From positions 98,803-162,802 of the forward strand of contig CAZIAK010000003.1 in the NCBI GenBank assembly GCA_964537035.1: 64,000 bases of DNA, given 5' to 3'. The notes under the pieces were generated by a model. The model saw nothing but the letters and a program-made list of their open reading frames with translations. It made no database searches and was not told the DNA's origin. A program made the translations under genes and the position numbers. Within the stretch, counting starts at the first letter, position 1; each line of letters opens with the position of its first letter. This stretch comes from CAZIAK01 sp964537035. Lineage in GTDB: Bacteria; Planctomycetota; B15-G4. Shown here piece by piece: positions 26,601 to 36,349 of the stretch.

Positions 26601-27052
26601 GATGCCGACCAGCCCTCGATCAGGATGTGATGGAAGCTCCACATCAGCCGCCACGACTCGGCCCCTGTGCGAAACAGCGCCAGACGCATGAGCGGCGGGA
26701 CTTCGAAGTCGACGCCTTGCTCGCGATCGTCGTGACGCCAGGCCGCCACCCGCTCGTCCTGCTCCGCCCTGGACAGCTGGGACAGATCTTCGCAGGGGAT
26801 CTCGACCGGCACCTCGCGCTGCACCACTTGCAGCGGCTTCTCGAGCTCGTCCCAGTGAAACGACGTGCGCAGGATCGGGTGCCGGGCGAAGGCGCCGCGC
26901 CAGGCCTCTGCGAACTCATCGAGGCGCAAGCTGCCCTTCAAGAAGTAGTCGAGCTGGATCAGGTACATCCCCGTGTCGCCCGTGGTCACGCTGTCGAACA
27001 GCATGCCGTGCTGCATGGGGACCAGTTCGTAGATGTCTTCGACGTCTTCCAT
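23693..27052 (-). CDS. NRPS-2: non-ribosomal peptide synthetase, C-A-PCP
   Basis: 1119 residues. The C domain (~1-430) reads HHILIEG at ~141-147: the structurally important Asp of HHxxxDG is Glu. The A domain follows (~460-980; YTSGSTGKPKG, YGPTES, NGK/HGKVDRR-type A10 motif), then a PCP (LGGHS, Ser near 1050). The pocket read by eye against GrsA is D-T-E-D-I-G-T-I-V-K. Two extra acidic residues suggest a basic or amine-bearing side chain, but this is uncertain. An acidic low-complexity insert (DVSDVSDVSD) sits after the YGPTE motif. No TE or E domain is present. It is cotranscribed with a sulfotransferase upstream (17-bp gap) and hydrolases downstream. Confidence 0.93.
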   Translation of the reverse strand: MEDVEDIYELVPMQHGMLFDSVTTGDTGMYLIQLDYFLKGSLRLDEFAEAWRGAFARHPILRTSFHWDELEKPLQVVQREVPVEIPCEDLSQLSRAEQDERVAAWRHDDREQGVDFEVPPLMRLALFRTGAESWRLMWSFHHILIEGWSASIVLNEVLDRYRSLVSGGELTLAEHRPYRDFVSWIQAQDPASAEAYWRGELGGFSSPTHLGVDLAPVSLHAPVVHYDGTSIELSESETANLTTLAQSHGLTMNTLVQGAWALMLSCYSGEDDVLFGTIVSGRSVPLQGADTMIGLFTNILPSRVSVPPEASLMPWLKDLQARSVRQREFEHCPLVEVKAFSDVPAGLPLFESLLVFENWTGDLTASDWGGELTVADVHGHHGAPGHPLSAVIIPGKQLTLGISYDLTRFEGDAVERILANMRALLAGMAADPSRCLAELPLLTDAERQTMVVDWNRTAVDPPVDACIHRAFERQAAATPDQIAVVRGDALAEAEGEGRLTYGALDAAANRLAHWLVSHGAQPGERVALCVERDLSTVVAMLAVLKAGAAYMPMDPAHPQERLGYLVEDCRPVVLLTQQRLASRFDDLGDGVQVVCLDDPGKPWADQSAVAPQTTVGGDDPAYLIYTSGSTGKPKGVVVPHRALANYVDHSRRAFAMVPDDRMLQFASISFDTAAEEIYPTLLSGATLVLRNEAMLASVDDFLAACDLWKITIIDFPTAFWHVVVDGLADASVHWPEAVRLIILGGERAKPEQLDEWYRRVRPSPRVLNTYGPTESTIVATSCELLPPDDDDTSGDDASDVSDVSDVSDADDGASAEQWLDEVPIGRPVSNAQVYVLDPRGEPVPIGVPGELHVGGAGLATGYFERPELTAERFLPDPFSDVDGARLYRTGDQVRYRSDGELEFLGRIDTQVKYRGYRIELAEIEACLCRLDRVQEAVVLLREDTKGSPRLVAYVVARAPAPSDVELRGALGQELPGYMVPSAFMALDALPLTPHGKVDRRALPAPNAARAGRDSGFVAPRNDSERQVAQIWSTVLEVERVGAHDNFFDLGGHSLLLMTVIGEIRKQMGVRLTPGELVLPTVAQVAALCAERLAHPEQQPPGGLMGRVMRRVRRFGLKKS
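24631..24666 (-). repeat. 9-bp in-frame tandem repeat in the NRPS-2 adenylation domain
   Basis: Three exact copies of cactcacgt (plus-strand reading) run from 24631 to 24657, with a fourth degenerate copy to 24666. They encode a DVS-type tripeptide repeat within an acidic, serine-rich insert between A-domain core motifs. The period is a multiple of three, so copy-number change would keep the frame. Confidence 0.9.
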
Positions 27053-27068
27053 GGCAGAGCCTAGGCGA

Positions 27069-28262
27069 TCACCACTCGAGGTCGCGGCCGAGGAACTCGT
27101 ACAGCCGCTGGTTGTGAGGTGCGAACAGGGCGCTCAACTTCTCACGGGTCGCGGGGTTCATGTCCGGGTAGTAGGGCGCTGCATTCAGCTTCTTGAACTT
27201 GTCCGGCGCGTGGTACGTCAGCCCCAAGAACTCGCTGGCGGTCTTCAGCGTGTCGGCCGGGTTCTGGTTCAGGTCTTCGGTCTTCACCACCAGCAGCTGC
27301 TCCTTGTCGTAGAGCTTGGTCACGTCCTCAAGCTGCTGGGCGTAGAAGCCCCGGCTGCAATAGGAGTGGTGCATGAAGTGGAAGCTGAAGTAGTTCGGGT
27401 CAGCGACGATCTTCTCCACCTCGCCCGCCAGACGCTGCTCTTCTTGATCGATGGCGTCCTCGAACGACAGCGTCTCAAGGCCAGCTCGCAGGTTGTGGTT
27501 GTAGAACGAGTAGGCCCGATCGATGGGGTTGCGCAAGATCGCGATCAGACGCGCCTTCGGCACCAGCTGGTGCATGCGCTGGGGCACCACGGGATGAAAC
27601 AGGTAGTCGGGGGTGGCCTCGCCGGTGAGCAGGGGCACCCCGTCGATGGTGCCCTTCCGTCGCTCGGACTTCGTGGGAAAGAAGGCCCGATAGAAGCCCG
27701 GACCCTTCTTCCAGAAGGCGTTGAAGAAGTAGATCTCCTTCTTGAACGCAGGGGCGATCGAGGGGTGCTGGGTGAGGTAGCTGTACAGCGCCGTGGTGCC
27801 GCATTTCTTCGCGCCGATGATCAAGAAGTCGGGCAGCACCCGCACGGGGTTGGTCAGGTAACGCCAGGCCGTATCGAACCGGTACCTCATGGTGGTGGCC
27901 GGGTTGATGTGCGAGGTCAACATGTACCGGGCGCCCTCGACGAAGGCCTTGGTGCCCTCGGGCCCGCGGATGTTCAGCCAGACCATGTCGGCGGCCTCCG
28001 CGTCCGGGGCCACGTCGAAGGTCATGTGCGGGCAGCTCTTCCGCCAGGCCGTGGTGAAGGCGTCGAGCTTGGTGCTCCAGGCCGACGTGCCGGGAAAGCT
28101 GAGCGCGTAGCCGTCGTCGAGTTCGCGAGTCTCCGTGCAGCGGGTCAGCACGTCCGCAGTGTTCTTCTGCCGCTGCGCCAGATTGGGCGTGCCCACGGGG
28201 ACGGACTCGCCGCCCTGCTGCTCGGTACGCGCTGGCCCCACAGGGCCGGACCCGGAACTCAT
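27069..28262 (-). CDS. Sulfotransferase with N-terminal extension
   Basis: 397 residues. The catalytic domain begins near residue 145 with FLIIGAKKCGTTALYSYL, the 5'-PSB loop, and continues with RLIAILRNPIDRAYSFYNH, the 3'-PB motif of heparan-sulfate-type and bacterial PF00685 sulfotransferases. The first ~140 residues are unlike the family core (LSFPGTSAWSTKLDAF, NIRGPEGTKAFVEGAR) and are unexplained. The start codon overlaps the stop of the ABC exporter gene by one base, so this N-terminus should be real. Encoded in the NRPS/PKS operon, it likely sulfates the product, either on a carrier protein or after release. Confidence 0.87.
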   Translation of the reverse strand: MSSGSGPVGPARTEQQGGESVPVGTPNLAQRQKNTADVLTRCTETRELDDGYALSFPGTSAWSTKLDAFTTAWRKSCPHMTFDVAPDAEAADMVWLNIRGPEGTKAFVEGARYMLTSHINPATTMRYRFDTAWRYLTNPVRVLPDFLIIGAKKCGTTALYSYLTQHPSIAPAFKKEIYFFNAFWKKGPGFYRAFFPTKSERRKGTIDGVPLLTGEATPDYLFHPVVPQRMHQLVPKARLIAILRNPIDRAYSFYNHNLRAGLETLSFEDAIDQEEQRLAGEVEKIVADPNYFSFHFMHHSYCSRGFYAQQLEDVTKLYDKEQLLVVKTEDLNQNPADTLKTASEFLGLTYHAPDKFKKLNAAPYYPDMNPATREKLSALFAPHNQRLYEFLGRDLEW

Positions 28263-29890
28263 CAGTTGGCCTCCACCACGGTTTCTTGACTCACTCGGCC
28301 CTCTTCAAGCTTCAGGCAACGGTCCGCGTAGCACAAGTAGCGATCGTCGTGCGTGATGGCGAACACCGTCTTGCCCCGCTCTTTCAGCTCAGGGAGGATC
28401 CTGGTGTAGAAGATCTCCTTGAACTCGGGGTCCTGGTCGGCGGCCCACTCATCAAAGATGTAGAAGGGCCGGTCTTCGAGGTAGGCCGTGAGCAGGGCCA
28501 AGCGCTTGCGCTGGCCTTGGGAGAGATCGGTCGTCGAGAGGCAGCCCTTGGACACGGTCACCTTGTGGTTGAGCATGAGCTCGGTCAGGTAGCCCTCGGC
28601 CCGCTGGTCCAGCTCGGCGTTGCCGTCCCCGGGCAGGCTGTCGAACAGGTGGAAATCAGAGAAGACCACGGAGAACAGCTGCCGGAAGTCCTCTCGATTG
28701 ATGTCGTCGACGGGCACGCCGTCCAGGCGAATCTCACCGGCCTCCAGGGGATACAAGCTGGTCAGCACCTTGGCCAGGGTCGTCTTGCCGCTGCCGTTGC
28801 CGCCGATGACGAAGACCACCTCGCCGGGCTCGAAGCACAGATCGACGGGCCCCACGGTGAACTCCCGGTCGTCGTCGTGGCGCAGAAACGAGAACTTGGC
28901 CCCCACCAGCTCAAGACGCTTCCAGGTCGGTGGTTCACGAGGCGGCTCATGGTCGGGGACCACCGAGCCCCCCAGTGACAGGCCCAGCTTGTCGACCTTC
29001 TCCAGAGAGATGGCCGCCTTGCCGAACTCGGGGGCCAGGGCCATGATCGAACCCAGCGGGCGATAGAGATACAGGCACATGAGCACGTAACCCGAGAGCA
29101 CCTCGATCTCGATGCCTTCGATGCGCGGCACGGCGAAGATCATGGCGCCCAGCACGGTGAAGAAGAGCAGCCGGATGATGTTCTCCGCACCCAGCAGCAG
29201 CACCCGCCCGGACATGTTCACCGAGCGAAAGGCCTCCAGCGACTGACGCATCTCATGGTCGAGAAAGAGCCGCCGACGAGGCCCGTTGAGCTTGAGCTGC
29301 TTGAGCCCCTCGTGCAGCGCGCGAAAGTGATCAAAGACCTTGTCGAAGACCTCACGCCCCTCGCGCATGTGCACCAGGGCCCGCTTCATCAGCAAGGTGT
29401 AGACCGCCACGCCCACGGCCATGAACCCTCCCACCACGGCCAGGGCCATGGGCGACAACCAGGCCATGTACACCGCGCCGGCCACCAGGGTCGTGCCGTC
29501 GATGACGATGCGGGGGATCAGGGGCAGCACCCGAGACAGGATGTTCACGTCTTCGGTGAGGGTCGCGAACAGTCGCGGCGCCCCCAGCTCTTCGATGCGA
29601 CGCAGGGGCGTGGACAGGATCTTGCCCGAGAGGTCCATGCGCAGATCGACCACGGCCTTCAAGGCCAGGTCGAGGACCAACAGCTGAGCCACCACACCAC
29701 TCACCAGCAAGACCACCAGCAGGCCTGCGAAGGCGGCGATCCAGGTGCCCGAGGTGAACAGCTGCTCCTGCCAGACCTCGTTCACCACGGCGATCAACCC
29801 GGCGCTGCTCACACCGCTGATCACGCTGACCAGCACGGCCATGAGCAGCCGTGGCGCGTTCGAGCGCAGCAACAGTCGCAGCAGCTTCAT
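28262..29890 (-). CDS. Cyclic-peptide-type ABC exporter, fused membrane and ATPase domains (SyrD/PvdE-like)
   Basis: 542 residues. Six predicted membrane helices in the first ~320 residues (for example LLMAVLVSVISGVSSAGLIA) are followed by an ATPase with Walker A VIGGNGSGKTTLAKVL, signature LSQGQRKRLALL and Walker B FYIFDEWAADQDPEF. The DEWAADQDP form is characteristic of the cyclic peptide transporter group that exports siderophore and lipopeptide precursors (PvdE, SyrD). It should move the NRPS/PKS product across the inner membrane as a homodimer. It lies 13 bp downstream of the PKS gene and is coupled to the sulfotransferase gene. Confidence 0.92.
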   Translation of the reverse strand: MKLLRLLLRSNAPRLLMAVLVSVISGVSSAGLIAVVNEVWQEQLFTSGTWIAAFAGLLVVLLVSGVVAQLLVLDLALKAVVDLRMDLSGKILSTPLRRIEELGAPRLFATLTEDVNILSRVLPLIPRIVIDGTTLVAGAVYMAWLSPMALAVVGGFMAVGVAVYTLLMKRALVHMREGREVFDKVFDHFRALHEGLKQLKLNGPRRRLFLDHEMRQSLEAFRSVNMSGRVLLLGAENIIRLLFFTVLGAMIFAVPRIEGIEIEVLSGYVLMCLYLYRPLGSIMALAPEFGKAAISLEKVDKLGLSLGGSVVPDHEPPREPPTWKRLELVGAKFSFLRHDDDREFTVGPVDLCFEPGEVVFVIGGNGSGKTTLAKVLTSLYPLEAGEIRLDGVPVDDINREDFRQLFSVVFSDFHLFDSLPGDGNAELDQRAEGYLTELMLNHKVTVSKGCLSTTDLSQGQRKRLALLTAYLEDRPFYIFDEWAADQDPEFKEIFYTRILPELKERGKTVFAITHDDRYLCYADRCLKLEEGRVSQETVVEAN

Positions 29891-29903
29891 GCTCTCACCG
29901 CCG

Positions 29904-32900
29904 TCATTTGAACTTGCCCTTGCCGCCCTTGCCCAGCTTGTTCAGCAGCTTGTCCAAGCTCTTCTGGCTCACCTTGGCAGCGGGAAAATCTGAGGGCGTG
30001 TGCCCACCCGCCGTGGGGTCCTGGCAGTGGGCGATCAGCGCCTTCAGGTCGTCGATGTAGCTCGCCGCGAGCTTCTCCATGGTCTGGCGCTCATGTCGGT
30101 GCTCGCTGAAGGACAGCTCGACCTGCAGCTTGCCACCGATGACGAAGGCGACGATCTCGAGCAGGTGCGCACGCGGCGCTCTGCCGTTGCAGGGCGAGCC
30201 CGAGACGTCGTCGAGCAGCGCGATGCCGCTGCCCCCCGCCTGGCTGTCGAACTGTCCCAGGTACAAGAAGTTGAGCTCGGGAGCGGGCAAGGCAGCCATG
30301 GAGGCCGACAGCGCGTCGTCGTCGCACAGGTAGCGCAACAAGCCGAAGCCCACGCCCTGCTGAGGGATGCCCCGGACCTGCTCCTTGACCGACTTCAGCG
30401 TCTCGCCCAGGTCTCGCTGTCCGTTCAGGCTCAGCTGTGCCGGATAGAGCGTCGTAAACCAGCCCACAGTGCGAGAGACATCGCAGCCCTTGACCACGTC
30501 TTGCCGACCGTGGCCCTCGAGATCGACCAGCACGCTCTCGCCCCCTGTCCAGCGGGTCAGGGAGAGCAGCAGCGCCGTGAGCAGCACCTCGTCGATGCGG
30601 GTCTCGTACACCGGCGGCACGTCGTGGATCAGCGCCCGGGTCTGCTCGGCATCGAGGGACACGGTCACCGTGCGCGACGACGAGAAGAGATTCTCGCCCG
30701 CGTCGAGTTCGCAAGGCAGGGGCGCAGGGCTGGCCTGCGCCAGGCCTTGCCAGTAGGTCGCCTCGCCGCGCATCGCATCGCTCGCAGCGTGGTCCTTCAG
30801 CGCCTCACACCAGGCCTTGAACGATGTGGTCTTGGGCGGCAGCTGCGCCTGCTCGCCCCGAGCCTGCTGTGCGAGCACACCGGTCAGATCGGCGATCAAG
30901 GTGCGCCACGAGACCACGTCAACGAGCAGATGATGGATGACCCAGAGCACCTGGGCAGCACGCCCTTGGCCATGGTGGAACAACCCGGCGCTCATCAGCG
31001 GGCCCCGGGCCAGATCGAAGCCCTGGTGCAGCTCGTCAGCGGTGGCGACCATGGTCTGCGCCCGATCACCCTCGTCGATGTGCGAGAGATCCACATCTCT
31101 CACCGGCACCGTCCCGGGATCGTCTGAGTGGCTCTGCACCCAGCCCGCGCTGCTCTCTGCGTAGCGCAGGCGCAAGGCGTCGTGGTGAGCGACCACGTGA
31201 CCGAGGGCCTGGCTCAGCTGTTCAGCGGTGGTGGATTCGGGCACCTCGAAGAGCATGGGCAGGTTGAAGTGCTGGCGTTCGGGGATGTCCTGCCCGAAGA
31301 ACCACTGCTGGATGGGCAGCAAGGGCGCGGCGCCCGAGACCAGACCCTGCTCGGCCTGGGGCAAGCCATCGGTCCCGCTCACCTCGGCCACACTGCCCAG
31401 GCCAGCGATGGTCGGGTGCTCGAAGATCTGCGCAGGCGTGATGTGAAAGCCCTGCTGACCCAGCTTGGCCACGATCGCCAGACCCAACACCGAGTCGCCA
31501 CCCAGCTCGAAGAAGTTGTCGTGAATGCCGATCTCGCCGATGCCCAGGCTCTCGCCCCATGCGGTCACCAGGGCGCACTCGGCCAGCGTGCTCGGGGCGG
31601 CGTACTCGCTGCCCAGGTCCGGCCGTTCGTGGAGCTGCTGGCCCGAGTCTGCATCGTGCGCAGCGCTGCGCTCGGTCCCGCGGACCCATTCGTCGATGCG
31701 CGCCGAGAGATCACCGGTCGACACCGCCACCTGGCTGCCCGCGGGCAAGGCCAAGACCCGGGCGAAGGCCTGCGCACCTTCGGCGGGCGTCATGTAGTAG
31801 GCCGCGGCGCCCCCGTGCTCGTGGGCAAACTCGGGCTCTTTCCAGGTCAGCCAGTTGTCCCAGTTGGCGCTGGTCCAGGGCTGAGACGAGGTGGCGTTGT
31901 GGCGGGCCACGAAGGCGTCCACGTAGTGATGGGCTGCGACGTAGCCGACCATGCCCAGGGCGCCCAGACACGAGCTGAGCGACGACTGCACGATGCAGAA
32001 GTCGAGGGCGCGACCGTCAAGCAGCTGCTCCAGGGCGATCAGGCCTTCACGCTTCGGCCCCAGCTGGGACAGGCACAGCTCAGGGCTGGTCTGGCTCAGC
32101 AAGGTCATGGTCTTCTCTGCCCCCGCCGCGTGAACCACGCCGTGCAGGGGACCGAAGCGCCTCTCGGCGTCAGCGAGCACTTTGCCCAACGCAACCTCTT
32201 CGGTGACGTCGCCCTGTGCGACCCGGACCTGGGCGCCGCCGGCGATCAACGCCTGCAGACGGGCGATGCGCATGGAGGTCAGATCGTCAGCGTCGTGGGC
32301 GGCAAGCCAGCCGTCCCACTCAGCGCTGTGGGGGAAGGCGCTGCGGCTCACCAACACCAGTCGGGCGCCGGGAGCGCGAGCCAGGTTGGCTGCCACTTCG
32401 AGTCCGATCGAACCCAGGCCGCCGGTGATCAGGTAGTGCCCGTCACGACGCAGGGGACGGGGCGGGCGACTCGCAGCCCCGGCGTCCCCCTCAACCCGCA
32501 CAGATTCGTAGCGCGCGACCCAGCGATGGCGCCCGCGCCAAGCCACCAAGGGTTCGGTGCGCTGGCCCATTGCAGAAGCTGTGAGTTCAGCCAGAACCAG
32601 GGGCGCGGCCCGCTCGATCGCGGCCGCCGCTGACGCCGCGGTCTCGCCGCCGATGTCAACGTCATCGTCGACGCCAACGTCCATGTCGATGTCGAGATCG
32701 ATGTCGACGGTGCGCGCCGTGAGCCCTGCGAACTCCTGGGTCACAGCCTGTGCCACACCCAGCAAGGTGGACACCTCTGGCAACAAGGTCTCGTCGCCAG
32801 AGACTGCCGCCAGACGGCGGCTCACCGTGAGCCACTCCACAGGTCTGCCGTCGCCCTGCCCATCCATGGCCTGGGCCAGGTTCAACACGCTGAAGAAACC

Positions 32901-35900
32901 CCGAGTCAGGGCGCCGTCGCCGTCATCGTCAGCCCCGTCGAGAGACCAGAGATGGAGCACGGCCTCGGGCCACTGCCCGCTCTTGGCCAGGCCGTCGCAC
33001 AACACTCGAGAGTCATCAGCACTGGCGGGATTGATGGCCCGTACTGCACCAGCGGCAGCACCGCCCTGCCCGGCCTTCACGCGCAAGACCGAGACACCCT
33101 GATCAGCCAACCGCTCGCAGAGAGCGTCGGCCAGAGCCCCAGAGAGCGAGTGAGCCGCTGAGTCGTCGACAGCACCGCCGAGCACGAGCACCTGGGCTGG
33201 CGGGGCAGACGAGCCTCCCTGCAGCGGCGCGGCGGAGCGCACCCACGAGGGCACGGAGAACCAGTCGGCGATGTCAGCCAGCTTGCCAGTGGGTGCCGCA
33301 CTGTGCGCACCGTCGCCCGCGTCGATCCAGAAACGCTGGCGCTGGAACGAGTAGGTGGGCAGGGTCACCCGGCGCCGGTCGCCGCCGTGATGGACGGCGT
33401 CCCAGTCGATGGTGACCCGTGCGGCCCAGAGCTGACCCAGGGCGTTGAGCAGGCACGCCTCGTCGTCTTGAGCGTCCCGGGGATGGCGCATGCCAGCCAC
33501 GGCCACCCGGGGGTGAGCCACGGCGCCCGTTGAGCTCGCGCCATCGTGGTGCCGGGTGATGCGCGTGGCCAGGGACGTCAGGGTGTTGCCCGGACCCACT
33601 TCGAGCAGCACCCGGCGGTCATCGCCCAGCAGCTCGGTCAGTCCGTCGGCGAAGCGCACCGTGCCCCGCAGGTGCCGGGCCCAGTAGTCCGGGTCGGTGG
33701 CCTCGGCGTCGGTGATCCAGGTGCCGGTCAACGTCGAGACGAAGGGGATCTTTGGCGGCTGAGGTTTGGCGGCGGCCACGCGCTGAGCGAAGGGCGCGAG
33801 GATCTCGTCCATCATCGACGAATGAAAAGCGTGGGACGTGTGCAACTCCCGGGTGGCCACGTCGCGGTCGGCCATGGCCTTGGCGAAGGCGGTCACGGCA
33901 GCGCTCGGCCCGGAGACCACGCAGGCCGCGGGTTCGTTCGCCGCAGCCAGGGACAGCTCGGCGCCCAGCAGGGGCTCGACCTCGGCGCTCGGGAGCATGA
34001 CCGCGAGCATGTCCCCCGCGGGCAGGTCTTGCATGAGCCGACCCCGGGCGGCCACCAGGGCCAACCCTTCTGCCAGGCTGAAGACTCCGGCCAGGACCGC
34101 CGCCACGTACTCGCCGATGCTGTGTCCGATCATGGCCGTGGGCGTCACACCCCAGGACATGAACTGCTGTGCCAAGGCATGCTCGATGACGAACAACGCG
34201 GGTTGGGTCAGGGCCGTCTGGCCCAGCTGTTCGGTGGCGCCGTCGGCGGCCTCTGCGTCGGCGAAGAGCAGCTCGCGGAGGTCGAGCTTCAGCTCTGGGC
34301 CCAGCAGCTCACAGGCCTTGTCGACCTGCTCCTTGAACACGGGCAGACGCTCGTACAGGTCACGGCCCATGTGCATGTACTGGGCGCCCTGGCCCGGGAA
34401 CATGAACGCCGCGCTGCGGTCGGCCACGTCCTGGGTCAGCTCGCGCACGCGCTGGCGGTCGGGGCTGCCCCTGGCTGCGTCCCCCAGCAGTTGGGTCGCG
34501 GTGGCGTGGTCGTGGACCACCAGCCAGCGCCGCTGAGCGAAGTCGTGACGACCCACGGCCAGGGTGTAGGACACGTCGGCAAGAGACGCAGGGTTGTGGC
34601 TGGCGAGCGCAGCGCCCAACCGATCGCAGGCCTGGTCGAGGGCGGTGGCGCCTCGTGCCGACAGCACCAGCAGCTGGGGACGATTCGTGGGTTCGCTCGC
34701 GACGGCGTGGCCCTGCGTGCTCGCGTCGATCTGGGCGTGCGTGCTGGCGGCGGCGTGGCNNNNNNNNNNNNNNNNNNNNNNNNNNNNNNNNNNNNNNNNN
34801 NNNNNNNNNNNNNNNNNNNNNNNNNNNNNNNNNNNNNNNNNNNNNNNNNNNNNNNNNNNGCGTGGCCCTGCGTGCTCGCGTCGATCTGGGCGTGCGTGCT
34901 GGCGGCGGCGTGGCCCTGCGTGCTCGCGTCGATCTGGGCGTGCGTGCTGGCGGCGGCGTGGCTGTGCGGGCTCGCGTCGCCGGCGAGGGCCACGTGGCCG
35001 GCTGATGGGTCGCCAGCAGACCCGTCAGCTGCGCGCGCGGGAGGTTCTTGCAGCACCACGTGGGCGTTGGTCCCGCCGATGCCGAACGAGCTCACACCCG
35101 CCCGACGCGGCCCGGCGCTCTGCCAGGGCGTCAGCTCGGTGTTGACCCTGAAAGGTGTGCTGGGAAAGTCGATGGCCGGGTCGGGGACGTCGCAGTTCAG
35201 GCTCGGCGGCAGCTCTCTGTGCTGCAAGGCCAGGCTGGCCTTGATCAACCCGGCCACTCCGGCGGCGGCGTCGAGGTGACCGACATTGGTCTTCAACGAG
35301 CCGATGGCGCAGCCGCCCCGGGGCAGATCACCGTCGCCGAACGCCGCGGTGAGCGCAGCGATCTCGATGGGGTCCCCGAGGGCCGTCCCCGTGCCGTGGG
35401 TCTCGATGTATCCGATGGACGACGCCTCGACGTCGGCCATGGCCAGGGCGTTGCGAATGACCTGAGCCTGGCCGTCCACGCTGGGCGCGGCGTAGCCGAT
35501 CTTGTCCGAGCCGTCGTTGTTGATCGCCGTGCCCTTGATCACCGCCACGATGGGGTCGCCGTCTTCGAGAGCATCGCTGAGGCGACGGAGCGAGACCACC
35601 GCCACGCCGCTGCCCCCCACCGTGCCTTCGGCCCGATCGGAGAACGCGCGACATCGCCCATCGGGAGAATAGATGCCCTGCTCCTGGTGCACGTAGCCCC
35701 GACCGTGAGGGACCATCACGCCCACGCCGCCGGCCAGGGCCAGGTCGCACTCCCCCGCGATCAATGCCTGGCAGGCCAGGTGCACCGCCACCAGTGACGA
35801 GCTGCAACCGGTCTGCACGTCGAGGCTCGGCCCCTTGAGGCCCAGCTTGTAGGAGACGCGAGTGGTCAGGTAGTCGGGCTGGTTGCCGAAGAGCGTGGGC

Positions 35901-36349
35901 AGGCCGCCCACGTCGACGCCGGGCGCGGTCTGCAGGTTGTTCAGGAAATAGCTGTTGGTGCTGGCGCCACCGAACACGCCCACAGGGCCGGGGCTGCGGG
36001 CCGGGTCGTAGCCGCCGCTCTCCAGGGCTTCCCAGGCGCACTCCAGGAAGAGGCGCTGCTGAGGGTCCATGATCTCGGCTTCACGGGGCGTGACGCCGAA
36101 GAAGGCCGCGTCGAACTGGTCGATGTCGGCGAGCACGGAGGCTGCCTTGACGTAGTGCGGGTCGTCGAGGCTGGCCCGGTCGACACCGGCGGCGAGCAGC
36201 TCTTCGTCGGTACGCACAGAGATGCTCTCCACGCCGCCACGCAGGTTGGCCCAGAACTCGGTGACGTCAGCGGCCCCGGGAAAGCGCCCGGACATGCCGA
36301 TGATGGCGACCTCGAAACCGCTCCAGTCCTCGCCCCCCGCAGTGGTCAT
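29904..36349 (-). CDS. PKS module KS-AT-KR-ACP with C-terminal epimerization-like domain (interrupted by assembly gap)
   Basis: I treat the two reading frames on either side of the N gap as one gene: KS on one side, AT onward on the other, each incomplete alone. KS: VQTGCSSSL with Cys ~182, ETHGTGT and KTNVGHLDAAAG. A 16-residue tandem repeat spans the gap. AT: GHSIGEYVAAV and HTSHAFHSS, the HAFH form typical of malonyl-CoA. A DIDLDIDMDV-type acidic linker follows. KR: GGLGSIG, and a Tyr in VGYVAAHHYVDAF where the usual Asn is His. Carrier: HDNFFELGGDSVLGLA. Then a ~460-residue NRPS epimerization-like domain with HHLLVDVVSW, EGHGRQ and TVGWFTTLYP, and a Lys-rich tail. One malonyl extension with ketone reduction is expected. 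The start overlaps the NRPS-1 stop by 4 bp. Confidence 0.9.
34706..34956 (-). repeat. 48-bp coding tandem repeat in the PKS KS-AT linker
   Basis: One complete unit (34706-34753) and the start of another lie left of the gap; two complete units (34861-34908 and 34909-34956) lie right of it, followed by a degenerate copy. The unit is 48 bp and encodes a 16-residue Ala/Thr/Gln/His-rich peptide (HAAASTHAQIDASTQG). The true copy number is unknown because the assembly breaks inside the array. Confidence 0.95.
34760..34859. other. Assembly gap of 100 N
   Basis: Exactly 100 undetermined bases, a conventional scaffold-gap size rather than a measured length. It interrupts the PKS gene within a tandem repeat, so the missing sequence is probably more repeat units. 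Confidence 0.99.

Noticed and set aside
24497..26602. Long plus-strand open frame opposite NRPS-2
   Set aside because: Antisense shadow caused by high GC at third positions; the opposite strand carries unmistakable A-domain and C-domain motifs.
34436..34759. Reading the KS frame straight through the gap to a stop, implying a truncated PKS
   Set aside because: The gap length is arbitrary and the AT frame resumes with the same repeat peptide on the far side, so the frame change is an artefact of 100 N.
34706..34956. CRISPR-like array
   Set aside because: Units are directly adjacent 48-bp copies with no variable spacers and they are in frame within the PKS gene; it is a coding minisatellite.
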